A DNA stretch of 38,830 nt. Origin: Oceanispirochaeta sp. Its GTDB lineage: Bacteria > Spirochaetota > Spirochaetia > DSM-2461. Both the position numbers and the translations under genes were made by a program. The notes beneath the pieces were generated by a model. The model ran no database searches. It was not told the origin of the DNA and saw nothing but the letters and a program-made list of their open reading frames with translations. The stretch is from NCBI RefSeq assembly GCF_027859075.1, contig NZ_JAQIBL010000136.1, positions 1 through 38,830 of the forward strand. Direction: 5' to 3'. Shown piece after piece: positions 31,809 to 38,830 of the stretch (positions are counted from its first letter, which is position 1; each line of letters begins with the position of its first letter).

Positions 31809-32821
31809 ACCCATTTCAAAGGTTTTTACTGGCCCTGGGCCTTATCGTCATTCTTATTTTCTCGGGAGTCACAGGGTATATGGTGCTGGAGGGCTGGGAG
31901 TTCAGCGACAGCCTTTATATGACCTTTGTCACTATCTCAACCGTCGGATTCGCCGAGGTTCATCCTCTGACCACAGAAGGCCGCTACTTTACCATCGCTC
32001 TGATACTGGTGAGTCTGCTGGTCATCGGTTATATCATTACTACACTGATGTCCTTCCTCTTTGAAGGGCAGCTGCTTCATGCTATGAGGGAGAGAAGAAT
32101 GAAACATTTTTTAATGCAGATGAAAGATCATTTTATTATCTGCGGATTTGGTGAGGTCGGTAAAGAAACGGCGGAAGAGTTGAACCGGCATAAGATCCCC
32201 TTTGTCATTGTGGACCTCAGTCTGACAGAGGCTGACAAGAGCCGATACTCCAGCTATGCCATGATTCAAGGGGATGCTTCTGAAGAGGAGATTCTGGATC
32301 AGGCAAAAATCATGAAAGCCCGGGGGCTGATCAGCTGCCTTCCTGAAGATCCTCAGAATGTTTTTACCGTACTCACAGCCAGACAGATGAATCCGGATCT
32401 TCAAATTGTATCCAGAGCCTCTCTTAAGAGGACAGTCCAGAAATTGATAAAGGCCGGTGCAAACAGGGTCATCACACCCAAAGCCATCGCAGGAAAACAA
32501 CTGGCGACAGTGAGCATCAAACCTCAGGTCATGCAGTTCCTGGATACCATCTCTTCCGGTGAAAATGAAGAGATCCATATTGAGGCCTGCTCTCTGGAAA
32601 AAGAATCCGGTCTGATAGGAAAATCTCTTCGAGAGAGCAATATCGGTCAGCACACAGGTGCCGTTATCATTGGAATCCTCGATGGCGAAGGTCGTCTTAA
32701 GAGTAATCAGTCCAACCGGAGTAACATCGCCACCATTGAACTCGAAGAAGGGGATGTTCTTATGGCCATGGGAAGCGAAGAACAGCATAAATCCCTGTTG
32801 AGATTTTCGAGGGAAAAATAA
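31805..32821 (+). CDS. Two-helix potassium channel with RCK (TrkA-N/TrkA-C) domain
   Basis: A 338-residue channel subunit of the MthK/KvAP-like type. Two membrane helices (about residues 7-28 and 63-86) flank the pore loop TISTVGFAEVHPL, where the filter reads TVGFAE (46-51) instead of TVGYGD or TVGFGE. The RCK domain follows with the nucleotide-binding motif IICGFGEVGKET (GxGxxG 114-119) and an acidic residue ending beta 2 (IVD), then a C-terminal TrkA-C subdomain (about 250-338). Such channels are gated by Ca2+ or nucleotides and assemble as tetramers. The start is GTG at 31805, overlapping the hrpA stop (TTGTGA). The missing second filter glycine makes K+ selectivity uncertain. Confidence 0.87.
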   Translation: MNPFQRFLLALGLIVILIFSGVTGYMVLEGWEFSDSLYMTFVTISTVGFAEVHPLTTEGRYFTIALILVSLLVIGYIITTLMSFLFEGQLLHAMRERRMKHFLMQMKDHFIICGFGEVGKETAEELNRHKIPFVIVDLSLTEADKSRYSSYAMIQGDASEEEILDQAKIMKARGLISCLPEDPQNVFTVLTARQMNPDLQIVSRASLKRTVQKLIKAGANRVITPKAIAGKQLATVSIKPQVMQFLDTISSGENEEIHIEACSLEKESGLIGKSLRESNIGQHTGAVIIGILDGEGRLKSNQSNRSNIATIELEEGDVLMAMGSEEQHKSLLRFSREK

Positions 32822-32851
32822 AAGACTCCCCGAGTGTCTCCGGGAGTCTTT
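32821..32851. terminator. Bidirectional terminator between the channel gene and aconitase
   Basis: AAAGACTCCC (32821-32830) and GGGAGTCTTT (32842-32851) form a perfect 10-bp stem around an 11-nt loop. A-rich and T-rich flanks on both sides let it end both the plus-strand channel transcript and the minus-strand aconitase transcript. Confidence 0.85.
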
Positions 32852-32867
32852 ATCTCACATCAGATAA

Positions 32868-35132
32868 TTAACTCTCTTCTCTTAAGAGGTTCAGGGCAGA
32901 ACCAGCCATGAACCAGCGTATCTGTTCTTCATTCAGTGTATGAACCGCTGTGACTGTTTCGATCGATCCGTCTTTGTGTGACAGAATCACCTGGATTGAT
33001 GAGGATGGTGCCAGATTGCAGACGCCGGTCAGTGAAATACTGTCCTCTTCCTGAACCTTCTCATAATCTTCCGGGTTTTTAAAAGTCAAAGCCAGGAGTC
33101 CCTGTTTCTTTAGATTCGTTTCATGAATACGGGCAAAACTTTTAACGAGAACCGCCCCGCAACCCAGGAGCCTGGGGCTCATGGCCGCATGTTCTCTGCT
33201 GCTTCCCTCTCCATAGTTTTCATCTCCCACAATGATGAAGGATAGACCTTGTTTCTTATAAAACCGGGCATTTTCTGCAAAGGTTCTGGAGCTCTCCCGG
33301 TTGATCAGGTTTCTCCCTTTCCCTGTTTCTCCACTGAAGGCATTGACCGCACCGCTGAGCATGTTGTCAGAAATGTTATCCAGATGACCTCTGAACTTCA
33401 GCCAGGGGCCGGCAGGACTGATGTGATCGGTGGTACACTTACCCCTGGCTTTACACAGAAGGGGCAGGTTCATGTAGTCCTTGCCATCCCAGGGGGCAAA
33501 AGGTGTCAGGAGTTGAAGACGTTTGGAATCATCGGCCACAATGACATTTGTATCAGCACCAGAGGGAGTTCGATATCCTGTTTTACTGTCCTCATATCCT
33601 TTCAGAGGGAGTTCATTTCCTTTGGGTACATCAAATTGTACCTTTTCTCCCTTTTCATTGAGAACCCAGTCTGTGAGAGGATTGAAGTCCAGTTTCCCCG
33701 TGATTCCCATGATGGTGACCATCTCGGGGCTGGCAATAAATGAAAGGGTTTCAGGATTTCCGTCATTCCGGCCTCTAAAGTTCCTATTGAAACTGTTGAC
33801 CAGTGAATTTCTAACCCCCTTCTCAACATCCTCTCTCTGCCACTGACCGATACAGGGGCCGCAGGAATTGGAGAGGATTGTGGCTCCGCCCTTAATCAAA
33901 ATATCCATCTGACCGTCTCTTTCCAGGGTCTCTTTCACTAGTTGTGACCCCGGAGAAATCAGGAGGGGGAGGGCCGGTTTTATTCCCTTTTCAAGAGCCT
34001 GGGTGACAATAGAGGCTGAGCGGTCAATGTCTTCATAGGATGAGTTGGTACAGCTGCCGATAAGAGCCGCCGTGAGAGTGGTGGGCCAGCCTTCTCTGAG
34101 AGCTTTCTCTTTCATGTCTGAGAGGGATGTCACCGCATCCGGGGAATGAGGTCCTGTAATTTGCGGCTCCAGATCACTCAGATTGATTTCGATAAGCAGA
34201 TCATAATAATCTGCAGGATTCAGAGCGACTTCATCGTCGGCACAGAGGATGTCCCTGTTCTGATCTGCTGCCGATGCCAGGGCTTCTCTCCCTGTAGACT
34301 TTAAGAAGGCATTCATTTTTGCATCATAGGGGAAGAGGGAACAGGTTGCTCCCAGTTCGGCTCCCATATTGGTAATGGTGGCCTTACCCGTACAGCTGAT
34401 GCTCCCGCATCCCTCTCCGAAATATTCGATAATCCTGTTGGTTCCGCCTTTGACAGTCAGAATTTCAAGGAGTTTGATAATGACGTCTTTGGGGGAGGTC
34501 CAACCGCTGAGTGATCCCGTCAGTTTTACACCGACAATCCCCGGATTTTTAACCTCCCAGGGTAAACCGGCCATGACATCAGAGGCATCCGCGCCGCCCA
34601 CGCCGCTGGCAATCATTCCCAGGCCTCCGGCATTGGGGGTATGAGAGTCGGTTCCGATCATCAATCCCCCGGGATAAGCATAATTTTCCAATACGATTTG
34701 ATGGATGATTCCGGCACCGGGTTCCCAGAATCCAATATTGTAGCGGCTGGAGGCAGAGGAAAGAAACTCGTAGACTTCCTTGTTTTCATCCTTGGCTCTG
34801 GCCAGGTCTTCCTCATTCCCTGTGTAGGCTCTGATCAGGTGGTCACAGTGAACTGTTGCAGGAACCGCCGATTCCTTCCTGCCGCTGAGCATAAACTGGA
34901 GGATTGCCATTTGAGCCGTTGCATCCTGCATGGCGACCCTGTCAGGCTGAAGGAGAAGAAAGCTTTCAGACCTGGTTAAGTCCTGGTTTTCAGGATCTCT
35001 TAAATGTCCATAAAGTGTTTTTTCGCTCAGGCTTAAGGGTCTGCCCAGTCGTTTTCTGATGATTTTCAGATTGGAACGGGTCAGGTTATAGGTCTTTTCT
35101 ACTAGGGACAGGGGGCTTGTACGGTTCGCCAT
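32868..35132 (-). CDS. Aconitate hydratase, mitochondrial-type
   Basis: A 754-residue [4Fe-4S] enzyme that interconverts citrate and isocitrate. The length and the N-terminal segment match the mitochondrial/AcnA-like aconitases rather than AcnB. Cluster ligands are visible: the Cys of GSCTNSSYEDIDR and the CxxC of SNSCGPCIGQW. The substrate-contact motifs GTDSHTPNAGGLG and the swivel-domain SRTFAENARFYKKQG and GSSREHAAM are intact. GAGGAG precedes the ATG by 5 nt. It stands alone, with no other TCA genes in the window. I withhold acnA because several subfamilies share this architecture. Confidence 0.93.
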   Translation of the reverse strand: MANRTSPLSLVEKTYNLTRSNLKIIRKRLGRPLSLSEKTLYGHLRDPENQDLTRSESFLLLQPDRVAMQDATAQMAILQFMLSGRKESAVPATVHCDHLIRAYTGNEEDLARAKDENKEVYEFLSSASSRYNIGFWEPGAGIIHQIVLENYAYPGGLMIGTDSHTPNAGGLGMIASGVGGADASDVMAGLPWEVKNPGIVGVKLTGSLSGWTSPKDVIIKLLEILTVKGGTNRIIEYFGEGCGSISCTGKATITNMGAELGATCSLFPYDAKMNAFLKSTGREALASAADQNRDILCADDEVALNPADYYDLLIEINLSDLEPQITGPHSPDAVTSLSDMKEKALREGWPTTLTAALIGSCTNSSYEDIDRSASIVTQALEKGIKPALPLLISPGSQLVKETLERDGQMDILIKGGATILSNSCGPCIGQWQREDVEKGVRNSLVNSFNRNFRGRNDGNPETLSFIASPEMVTIMGITGKLDFNPLTDWVLNEKGEKVQFDVPKGNELPLKGYEDSKTGYRTPSGADTNVIVADDSKRLQLLTPFAPWDGKDYMNLPLLCKARGKCTTDHISPAGPWLKFRGHLDNISDNMLSGAVNAFSGETGKGRNLINRESSRTFAENARFYKKQGLSFIIVGDENYGEGSSREHAAMSPRLLGCGAVLVKSFARIHETNLKKQGLLALTFKNPEDYEKVQEEDSISLTGVCNLAPSSSIQVILSHKDGSIETVTAVHTLNEEQIRWFMAGSALNLLREES

Positions 35133-35387
35133 GGAGACTCCTCATATTTTTTTATGTATTTTAAAGCACTTCACAACAGGCATAACAGAATATTGAGGGA
35201 AGGCTTGTTCCACAATTCTGATTAATTATTACAGGAAAATGAATAAATAATCAATTTATCCCTCCATAACTGTATAAATATTGAATCCACAGAATATAAA
35301 AATCCATACCCTTTAGATACTTATTGTTTTCCATGGTGTTTTTTTTTATATTTATAAAATGCTGAAACATCCTCAGGAGCCAGACTA
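35133..35387. other. AT-rich divergent intergenic region, aconitase / sppA
   Basis: 255 nt without a plausible gene. It must hold promoters for both directions. The plus-strand candidate is listed separately. On the minus strand TTGTGA with a following TAAAAA at a 16-nt spacer (about 35150-35177) is a weak possibility for aconitase. I see no strong palindrome here. Confidence 0.5.
35324..35352 (+). promoter_or_regulatory. Candidate promoter of sppA-nfeD-SPFH
   Basis: TTGTTT (35324-35329), a 17-nt spacer containing a T-run, and TATATT (35347-35352). A leader of about 30 nt with CAGGAG before the ATG at 35388 follows. Confidence 0.45.
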
Positions 35388-37160
35388 ATGAAAACAACTC
35401 AGAGAAAAGGTTTCTTTTCTCATTTTTTCTCTTCTTTAAATCTTATACGGCTCATTTTTATTAATCTCCTGTTCTGGGGAGTTGTCGTTTTTATCCTCTT
35501 TTCCATACTCCCCCGGAAGGTGCATGTTCCCGAGGATGCATTGCTTTACTTGAAACCCCTGGGGACTCTCGTTGAAAAAAATGACGGTGCGTCTATGCCG
35601 GAATGGATGGAAGCTCTGACCGGTCCCATATCGGAAACATCCGCTTTTCGTATCTCCAGGTTGATTAGAATGGCCGGTGATGACCAGAGGATCAGGATCT
35701 TAGTCCTGGATTTATCAGAACTTCAGTATGCCTCTTTGGCAGTTCTTCAGGAAATTGAATCGGACATTCAGTATTTCAGGACCCAGGGGAAGGCTGTTTA
35801 TGCCTGGGCTGATCACTATAACCTCTACAGTTATTATCTGGCTTCGGCGGCCGACGCTGTCTATATGGATCCCATGGGACAGGTCCTTCTGCCTGGTTAC
35901 AGCCTGTACAGATCCTATTATGGAAATGCCATGGAAAAATGGAATCTGGAGATGGCTTATTTTCATGCCGGTGAGTTCAAGTCTTATGGGGATTCCTATA
36001 TTGCATCCGCCATGTCTGATGACATGAAAAAAGAAAATCAGCGTTGGTTGGACCATCTCTGGTCTCAGTATCTGGAGAGGGTGGGAGAGAACAGAAATCT
36101 GAGCCGGGGGGCATTGGAATCCTGGATAAAAAAATATCCTGACGACATTGGAAAACAAGGCAGTTCGGAGGCTCTTTCGGCTCTGTCATCAACAATTCTG
36201 GATGGACTCCTCAGTTTTACCGACTTTGACAGGGAAATGATGAAAAACCTGGAAGGCGGTGACAACTCTGTCCTGTCCTGGTATGAATATGACAGACTCC
36301 TTGATTTTACTGATGCCCAGCCAGGTGAAAAAACTGTGGCCGTTATCACAGCCTCCGGACAAATCCATCAAGGTGAATCCTCACCCTGGTCAATCGGGTC
36401 TGATTCTCTGATCTCTCATCTGGATGAAATCGGGAATGACAGCTCCGTAAGGGCTCTCGTGCTGAGACTGGATACAGGGGGAGGAAGCGCCTATGCCTCT
36501 GAGCTGATACGGCGAAAGCTCATTGAATTGAAATCCCGGGGAGTGACTATCCTGGTTTCCATGGGAGGAGTCACTGCCTCAGGAGGGTATTGGATTGCCA
36601 CGGCTGCCGATGAAATCTGGACAGCCCCCGGGACGATTACCGGCAGCATCGGAGTCTTTACACTCATTCCCCAGCTAGCCGCCTTTGCCGATGAGACACT
36701 GGGAATCCGCTCTGACGGAGTGGGGACTACCTGGATGAGCGGACAGGACAGGATCGATCAGCCCCTGAATGACCAGTCCCGCAGCTTGTATCAGGGAACA
36801 GTGGATAATACATATAATCAGTTTCTTACACTCGTATCAGAAAGCAGAAATCTGCCTCTTAAAAGCCTGCTGCCCCTGGCGGAAGGCCGTATCTGGAGTG
36901 GCGAAGAGGCCCTGAAGAATGGTCTGGCCGATCATTCCGGTACCATGCAGCAGAGTATTACCGCTGCCGCGGCTCTGGCCGGTCTGGAAGACTATCACAT
37001 CCGCTACCAGAGAGATGAAAACCTGAACCTCCGTCAGTATCTGATGAAGATGCAGCAGGGGAATTTCTCCCTGTCAAAATATTTCACCGGAATTGATATT
37101 TCACTTCCCCCAATAATCCCCGGAAGGGTCTATGCCCTGTCACAGATAGGGAACAAATAA
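35388..37160 (+). CDS. sppA: Signal peptide peptidase SppA, 67K (double-domain) type
   Basis: A 590-residue membrane-anchored serine protease that degrades cleaved signal peptides and membrane protein remnants. One N-terminal helix (about 18-40) anchors it. The two tandem S49 folds are visible. The catalytic Lys198 lies in the first (AGEFKSYGDSY, after the conserved PMGQV). The nucleophile Ser398 is in the second (MGGVTASGGYWIA, after LRLDTGGGSAYASE). This Lys/Ser dyad split over two halves is the E. coli-type arrangement. It is followed after 32 nt by an NfeD gene and then an SPFH gene, so it probably works with that membrane-microdomain pair. Confidence 0.94.
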   Translation: MKTTQRKGFFSHFFSSLNLIRLIFINLLFWGVVVFILFSILPRKVHVPEDALLYLKPLGTLVEKNDGASMPEWMEALTGPISETSAFRISRLIRMAGDDQRIRILVLDLSELQYASLAVLQEIESDIQYFRTQGKAVYAWADHYNLYSYYLASAADAVYMDPMGQVLLPGYSLYRSYYGNAMEKWNLEMAYFHAGEFKSYGDSYIASAMSDDMKKENQRWLDHLWSQYLERVGENRNLSRGALESWIKKYPDDIGKQGSSEALSALSSTILDGLLSFTDFDREMMKNLEGGDNSVLSWYEYDRLLDFTDAQPGEKTVAVITASGQIHQGESSPWSIGSDSLISHLDEIGNDSSVRALVLRLDTGGGSAYASELIRRKLIELKSRGVTILVSMGGVTASGGYWIATAADEIWTAPGTITGSIGVFTLIPQLAAFADETLGIRSDGVGTTWMSGQDRIDQPLNDQSRSLYQGTVDNTYNQFLTLVSESRNLPLKSLLPLAEGRIWSGEEALKNGLADHSGTMQQSITAAAALAGLEDYHIRYQRDENLNLRQYLMKMQQGNFSLSKYFTGIDISLPPIIPGRVYALSQIGNK

Positions 37161-37192
37161 AAGGATGGATTATACTGATAATTGGAGTTAGA

Positions 37193-37666
37193 TTGATAGG
37201 TATGGAAATAATACTGCCCCTTTATCTGGTGAACAATATGCCCTGGGTCTGGCTTGGAATTGCCGTGATCATGACCATCATTGAAGGACTGACCATGGGG
37301 CTGACGACTGTCTGGCTCGCCCTGGCTGCTCTTGTTTCTATGGTGCTGGCTTTTTTTATACCATCCCTTACCACCCAGATTACGGTATTCCTGATCCTCT
37401 CTATTCTTATGCTTGCATTTACACGGCCTCTGGCTGTCAATAAAATGAAAATGGGGAAGGAAAAAACCAATGCAGACCGGCTCGTCGGTATGACAGGAAT
37501 CGTGAAAATCCCTGTATCCAGTGATCAGCCGGGTCAAGTCAAGGTGGCAGGACAGATCTGGACCGCCCGTCCTGAAGAGTTTGAAATGAAATTTGCCATT
37601 GGAGAGGAGATTCAGATCATTCGGATTGAGGGAGTCACCCTTATAATCAGTAAACCGGCAGAATAA
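37193..37666 (+). CDS. NfeD-family membrane protein (short form)
   Basis: A 157-residue protein. Three to four hydrophobic helices occupy residues about 15-80 (VWLGIAVIMTIIEGLTMGL, VWLALAALVSMVLAF, ITVFLILSILMLAF), and a C-terminal OB-fold domain (about 92-155) has the motif LVGMTGIVK and GEEIQIIRIEGVTLIISK. This short NfeD lacks the ClpP-like protease domain of the long form. I take the TTG at 37193 because GGAG is 5 nt upstream; the ATG at 37202 would be too far from any ribosome site. NfeD proteins are regular partners of the SPFH gene that follows 26 nt later. Confidence 0.88.
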   Translation: MIGMEIILPLYLVNNMPWVWLGIAVIMTIIEGLTMGLTTVWLALAALVSMVLAFFIPSLTTQITVFLILSILMLAFTRPLAVNKMKMGKEKTNADRLVGMTGIVKIPVSSDQPGQVKVAGQIWTARPEEFEMKFAIGEEIQIIRIEGVTLIISKPAE

Positions 37667-37692
37667 CTGCCTAAAATATATAGGAGTTGAAC

Positions 37693-38613
37693 ATGAATTC
37701 ATCCTGGCTGATCATAGCCTTACTTCTCTTCTTACTGATCCTTCTGATTAAAAATATCAGGATTGTCCCTCAGGCAAATGCCTTTATTCTTGAAAGACTG
37801 GGAGCCTACCAGACAACCTGGGAAGTCGGACTTCATGTCAAGATTCCTCTAGTGGACAGAGTCTCCAATAAAGTGTCTATGAAAGAGAATGTCATCGATT
37901 TTGATCCCCAGCCTGTTATAACTAAAGACAACGTCACCATGCAGATCGATACGGTTGTGTATTATCAGATTACAGATGCCAAACTCTTTACCTATGGGGT
38001 GGACAGGCCTATCTCGGCGATTGAAAATTTAACGGCGACCACATTGAGAAATATCATCGGAGACCTGGAACTGGATGAGACCCTGACCTCCCGGGATGTT
38101 ATCAATACCAAAATGCGGGCCATCCTGGATGAAGCCACCGATCCCTGGGGTATTAAAGTCAACCGTGTGGAAGTTAAGAATATTCTCCCACCCGCAGACA
38201 TTCAGGAAGCCATGGAAAAACAGATGAGAGCGGAGAGGGGGAGACGGGAAGCTATACTGAGAGCCGAAGGTGAAAAGATGTCTGCCATTCTTATGGCTGA
38301 GGGAGTGAAGCAGTCCACCATTCTGAAGGCGGAAGCTGATAAAGAGTCGGCCATCCTTAACGCGGAAGCGACAAAAGAGCAGTCTATCAGAGAAGCAGAA
38401 GGAGAAGCGGAAGCCATCCTGAAGGTACAGGAGGCAACAGCCAAGGGATTGTCCATGCTCAAGGACGCTCAGGTTGATGATGCGGTTATTAAACTTAAGA
38501 GCCTGGAAACATTGGCGAAAGTGGCGAATGGGCAGGCGACAAAGATCATCATTCCATCGGAAATTCAAAATCTGGCAGGACTGGTGACTTCGATGAAAGA
38601 AGTCAGCAATTAA
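37693..38613 (+). CDS. SPFH/band 7 (stomatin/paraslipin-like, QmcA-type) protein
   Basis: A 306-residue scaffold protein of membrane microdomains. An N-terminal helix (about 4-21) is followed by the SPFH domain (VPQANAFILERLGAYQTTW, about 27-45, through VNRVEVKNILPP) and then an Ala/Glu-rich coiled coil of roughly 10-residue units (AEGEKMSAIL, AEGVKQSTIL, AEADKESAIL, about 190-245). Such proteins form large oligomers that recruit or restrain proteases. The ATG at 37693 has AGGAG 6 nt upstream; a TTG two codons earlier is less likely. It forms one operon with the short NfeD and sppA. Confidence 0.93.
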   Translation: MNSSWLIIALLLFLLILLIKNIRIVPQANAFILERLGAYQTTWEVGLHVKIPLVDRVSNKVSMKENVIDFDPQPVITKDNVTMQIDTVVYYQITDAKLFTYGVDRPISAIENLTATTLRNIIGDLELDETLTSRDVINTKMRAILDEATDPWGIKVNRVEVKNILPPADIQEAMEKQMRAERGRREAILRAEGEKMSAILMAEGVKQSTILKAEADKESAILNAEATKEQSIREAEGEAEAILKVQEATAKGLSMLKDAQVDDAVIKLKSLETLAKVANGQATKIIIPSEIQNLAGLVTSMKEVSN

Positions 38614-38630
38614 GCAAACTCCAATGATAC

Positions 38631-38659
38631 AGCCCGATTCCTGATAAGGTTCGGGCTTT
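38631..38659 (+). terminator. Terminator after the sppA-nfeD-SPFH operon
   Basis: AGCCCGA (38631-38637) pairs with TCGGGCT (38651-38657), with an inner CCT/AGG pairing and a short TTT tail. The T-tract is weak but the position, 18 nt after the stop, fits. Confidence 0.65.
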
Positions 38660-38716
38660 AATATTCTAATCATCTACCTGGAATGACTCTTTTCGGGAGA
38701 ATGCTCTCTAAAATTA

Positions 38717-38746
38717 TTGATAATCCAATTCAAATAGCATTATAAT
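38717..38746 (+). promoter_or_regulatory. Promoter abutting the response-regulator start codon
   Basis: TTGATA (38717-38722), an 18-nt spacer and a perfect TATAAT (38741-38746), then only 6 nt to the ATG at 38753. No Shine-Dalgarno can fit, so the transcript should be leaderless. The geometry is identical to that of dinB. Confidence 0.65.
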
Positions 38747-38752
38747 TAACAT

Positions 38753-38830
38753 ATGCAAGATACAAAGATTCCTATTGATTATGAATTATCACATATCCTG
38801 ATTGTCGATGACGATGAAATATTAAGAGAA
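38753..38830 (+). CDS. Response regulator receiver protein, 3' end cut off by the window
   Basis: Only 26 codons are visible. After a short N-terminal lead, HILIVDDDEILRE shows the first beta strand and the acidic pocket (DDD) of a CheY-like receiver domain, so this is the start of a response regulator or a hybrid signalling protein. The output domain lies outside the window. Expression probably starts from the adjacent promoter without a leader. Confidence 0.75.
   Translation, partial: MQDTKIPIDYELSHILIVDDDEILRE

Noticed and set aside
32111-32788. 225-codon minus-strand frame inside the K+ channel gene
   Set aside because: It is antisense to a clear RCK domain, with no start signals and a His/Phe/Cys-rich translation typical of shadow frames.
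38029-38673. 214-codon minus-strand frame over the SPFH gene
   Set aside because: It is antisense to the SPFH coding sequence; its repeats simply mirror the Ala/Glu coiled-coil repeats on the true strand.
1-38830. Mobile element, prophage or recently acquired island
   Set aside because: No transposase, integrase, flanking repeats or tRNA gene was seen, and base composition by eye is even across the window, including the sugar locus.

Overview
The window is a gene-dense, chromosome-like stretch from a free-living, double-membraned bacterium. The best guess is a spirochaete of the Spirochaeta/Oceanispirochaeta type. This is inferred from the combination rpsF-ssb-rpsR-(DUF2232)-rplI-dnaB, the cluster rpsB-tsf-frr-uppS-cdsA-dxr-rseP, a PPi-type phosphofructokinase and a ComFB-like protein; no rRNA is present to confirm it. 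I saw no tRNA or rRNA genes, insertion sequences, prophage genes or CRISPR arrays.

Layout. Positions 1-1218 hold the 3' part of a HEAT-repeat protein. Positions 1338-9985 are an accessory sugar locus in two transcription units. The first is D-lyxose/D-mannose isomerase, PfkB sugar kinase, mannitol-1-phosphate-dehydrogenase-like enzyme and a mutarotase-fold protein, with a palindrome sitting on its promoter. The second is ROK repressor, PPi-type phosphofructokinase, PIG-L deacetylase and SIS sugar isomerase/deaminase, with a textbook promoter followed at once by a 9-bp inverted repeat that looks like an auto-operator. A small coiled-coil gene (10018-10470, minus) separates this locus from the housekeeping run rpsF-ssb-rpsR-DUF2232-rplI-dnaB-comFB (10616-15080, plus), which ends in a strong terminator.

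Positions 15134-26218 are all on the minus strand. In transcription order they are dinB, a TRIC-type membrane protein, maf, rpsB-tsf, then frr-uppS-cdsA-dxr-rseP and a secreted beta-propeller protein. The block joins translation, isoprenoid and lipid synthesis and intramembrane proteolysis. Positions 26398-32821 are plus strand: a small two-helix membrane protein, a YbjQ-family protein, a membrane-anchored LuxR regulator, the HrpA helicase and a two-helix K+ channel with an RCK domain. Aconitase (minus) follows. Then come sppA-nfeD-SPFH (plus), a likely membrane-quality-control module, and the first 26 codons of a response regulator at the right edge.

How the genes fit together. The sugar enzymes can all be drawn as feeding fructose-6-phosphate, which the PPi-dependent phosphofructokinase would commit to glycolysis. 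No transporter is encoded, so uptake must be supplied elsewhere. Separately, several genes (dinB, the terminal response regulator, and less clearly the LuxR, TRIC and hrpA genes) lack a Shine-Dalgarno sequence and have a promoter -10 hexamer only 6-10 nt before the start codon. This suggests leaderless transcripts. dinB and the response regulator share the same geometry: TTGATA, 18 nt, a -10 hexamer, 6 nt, ATG.
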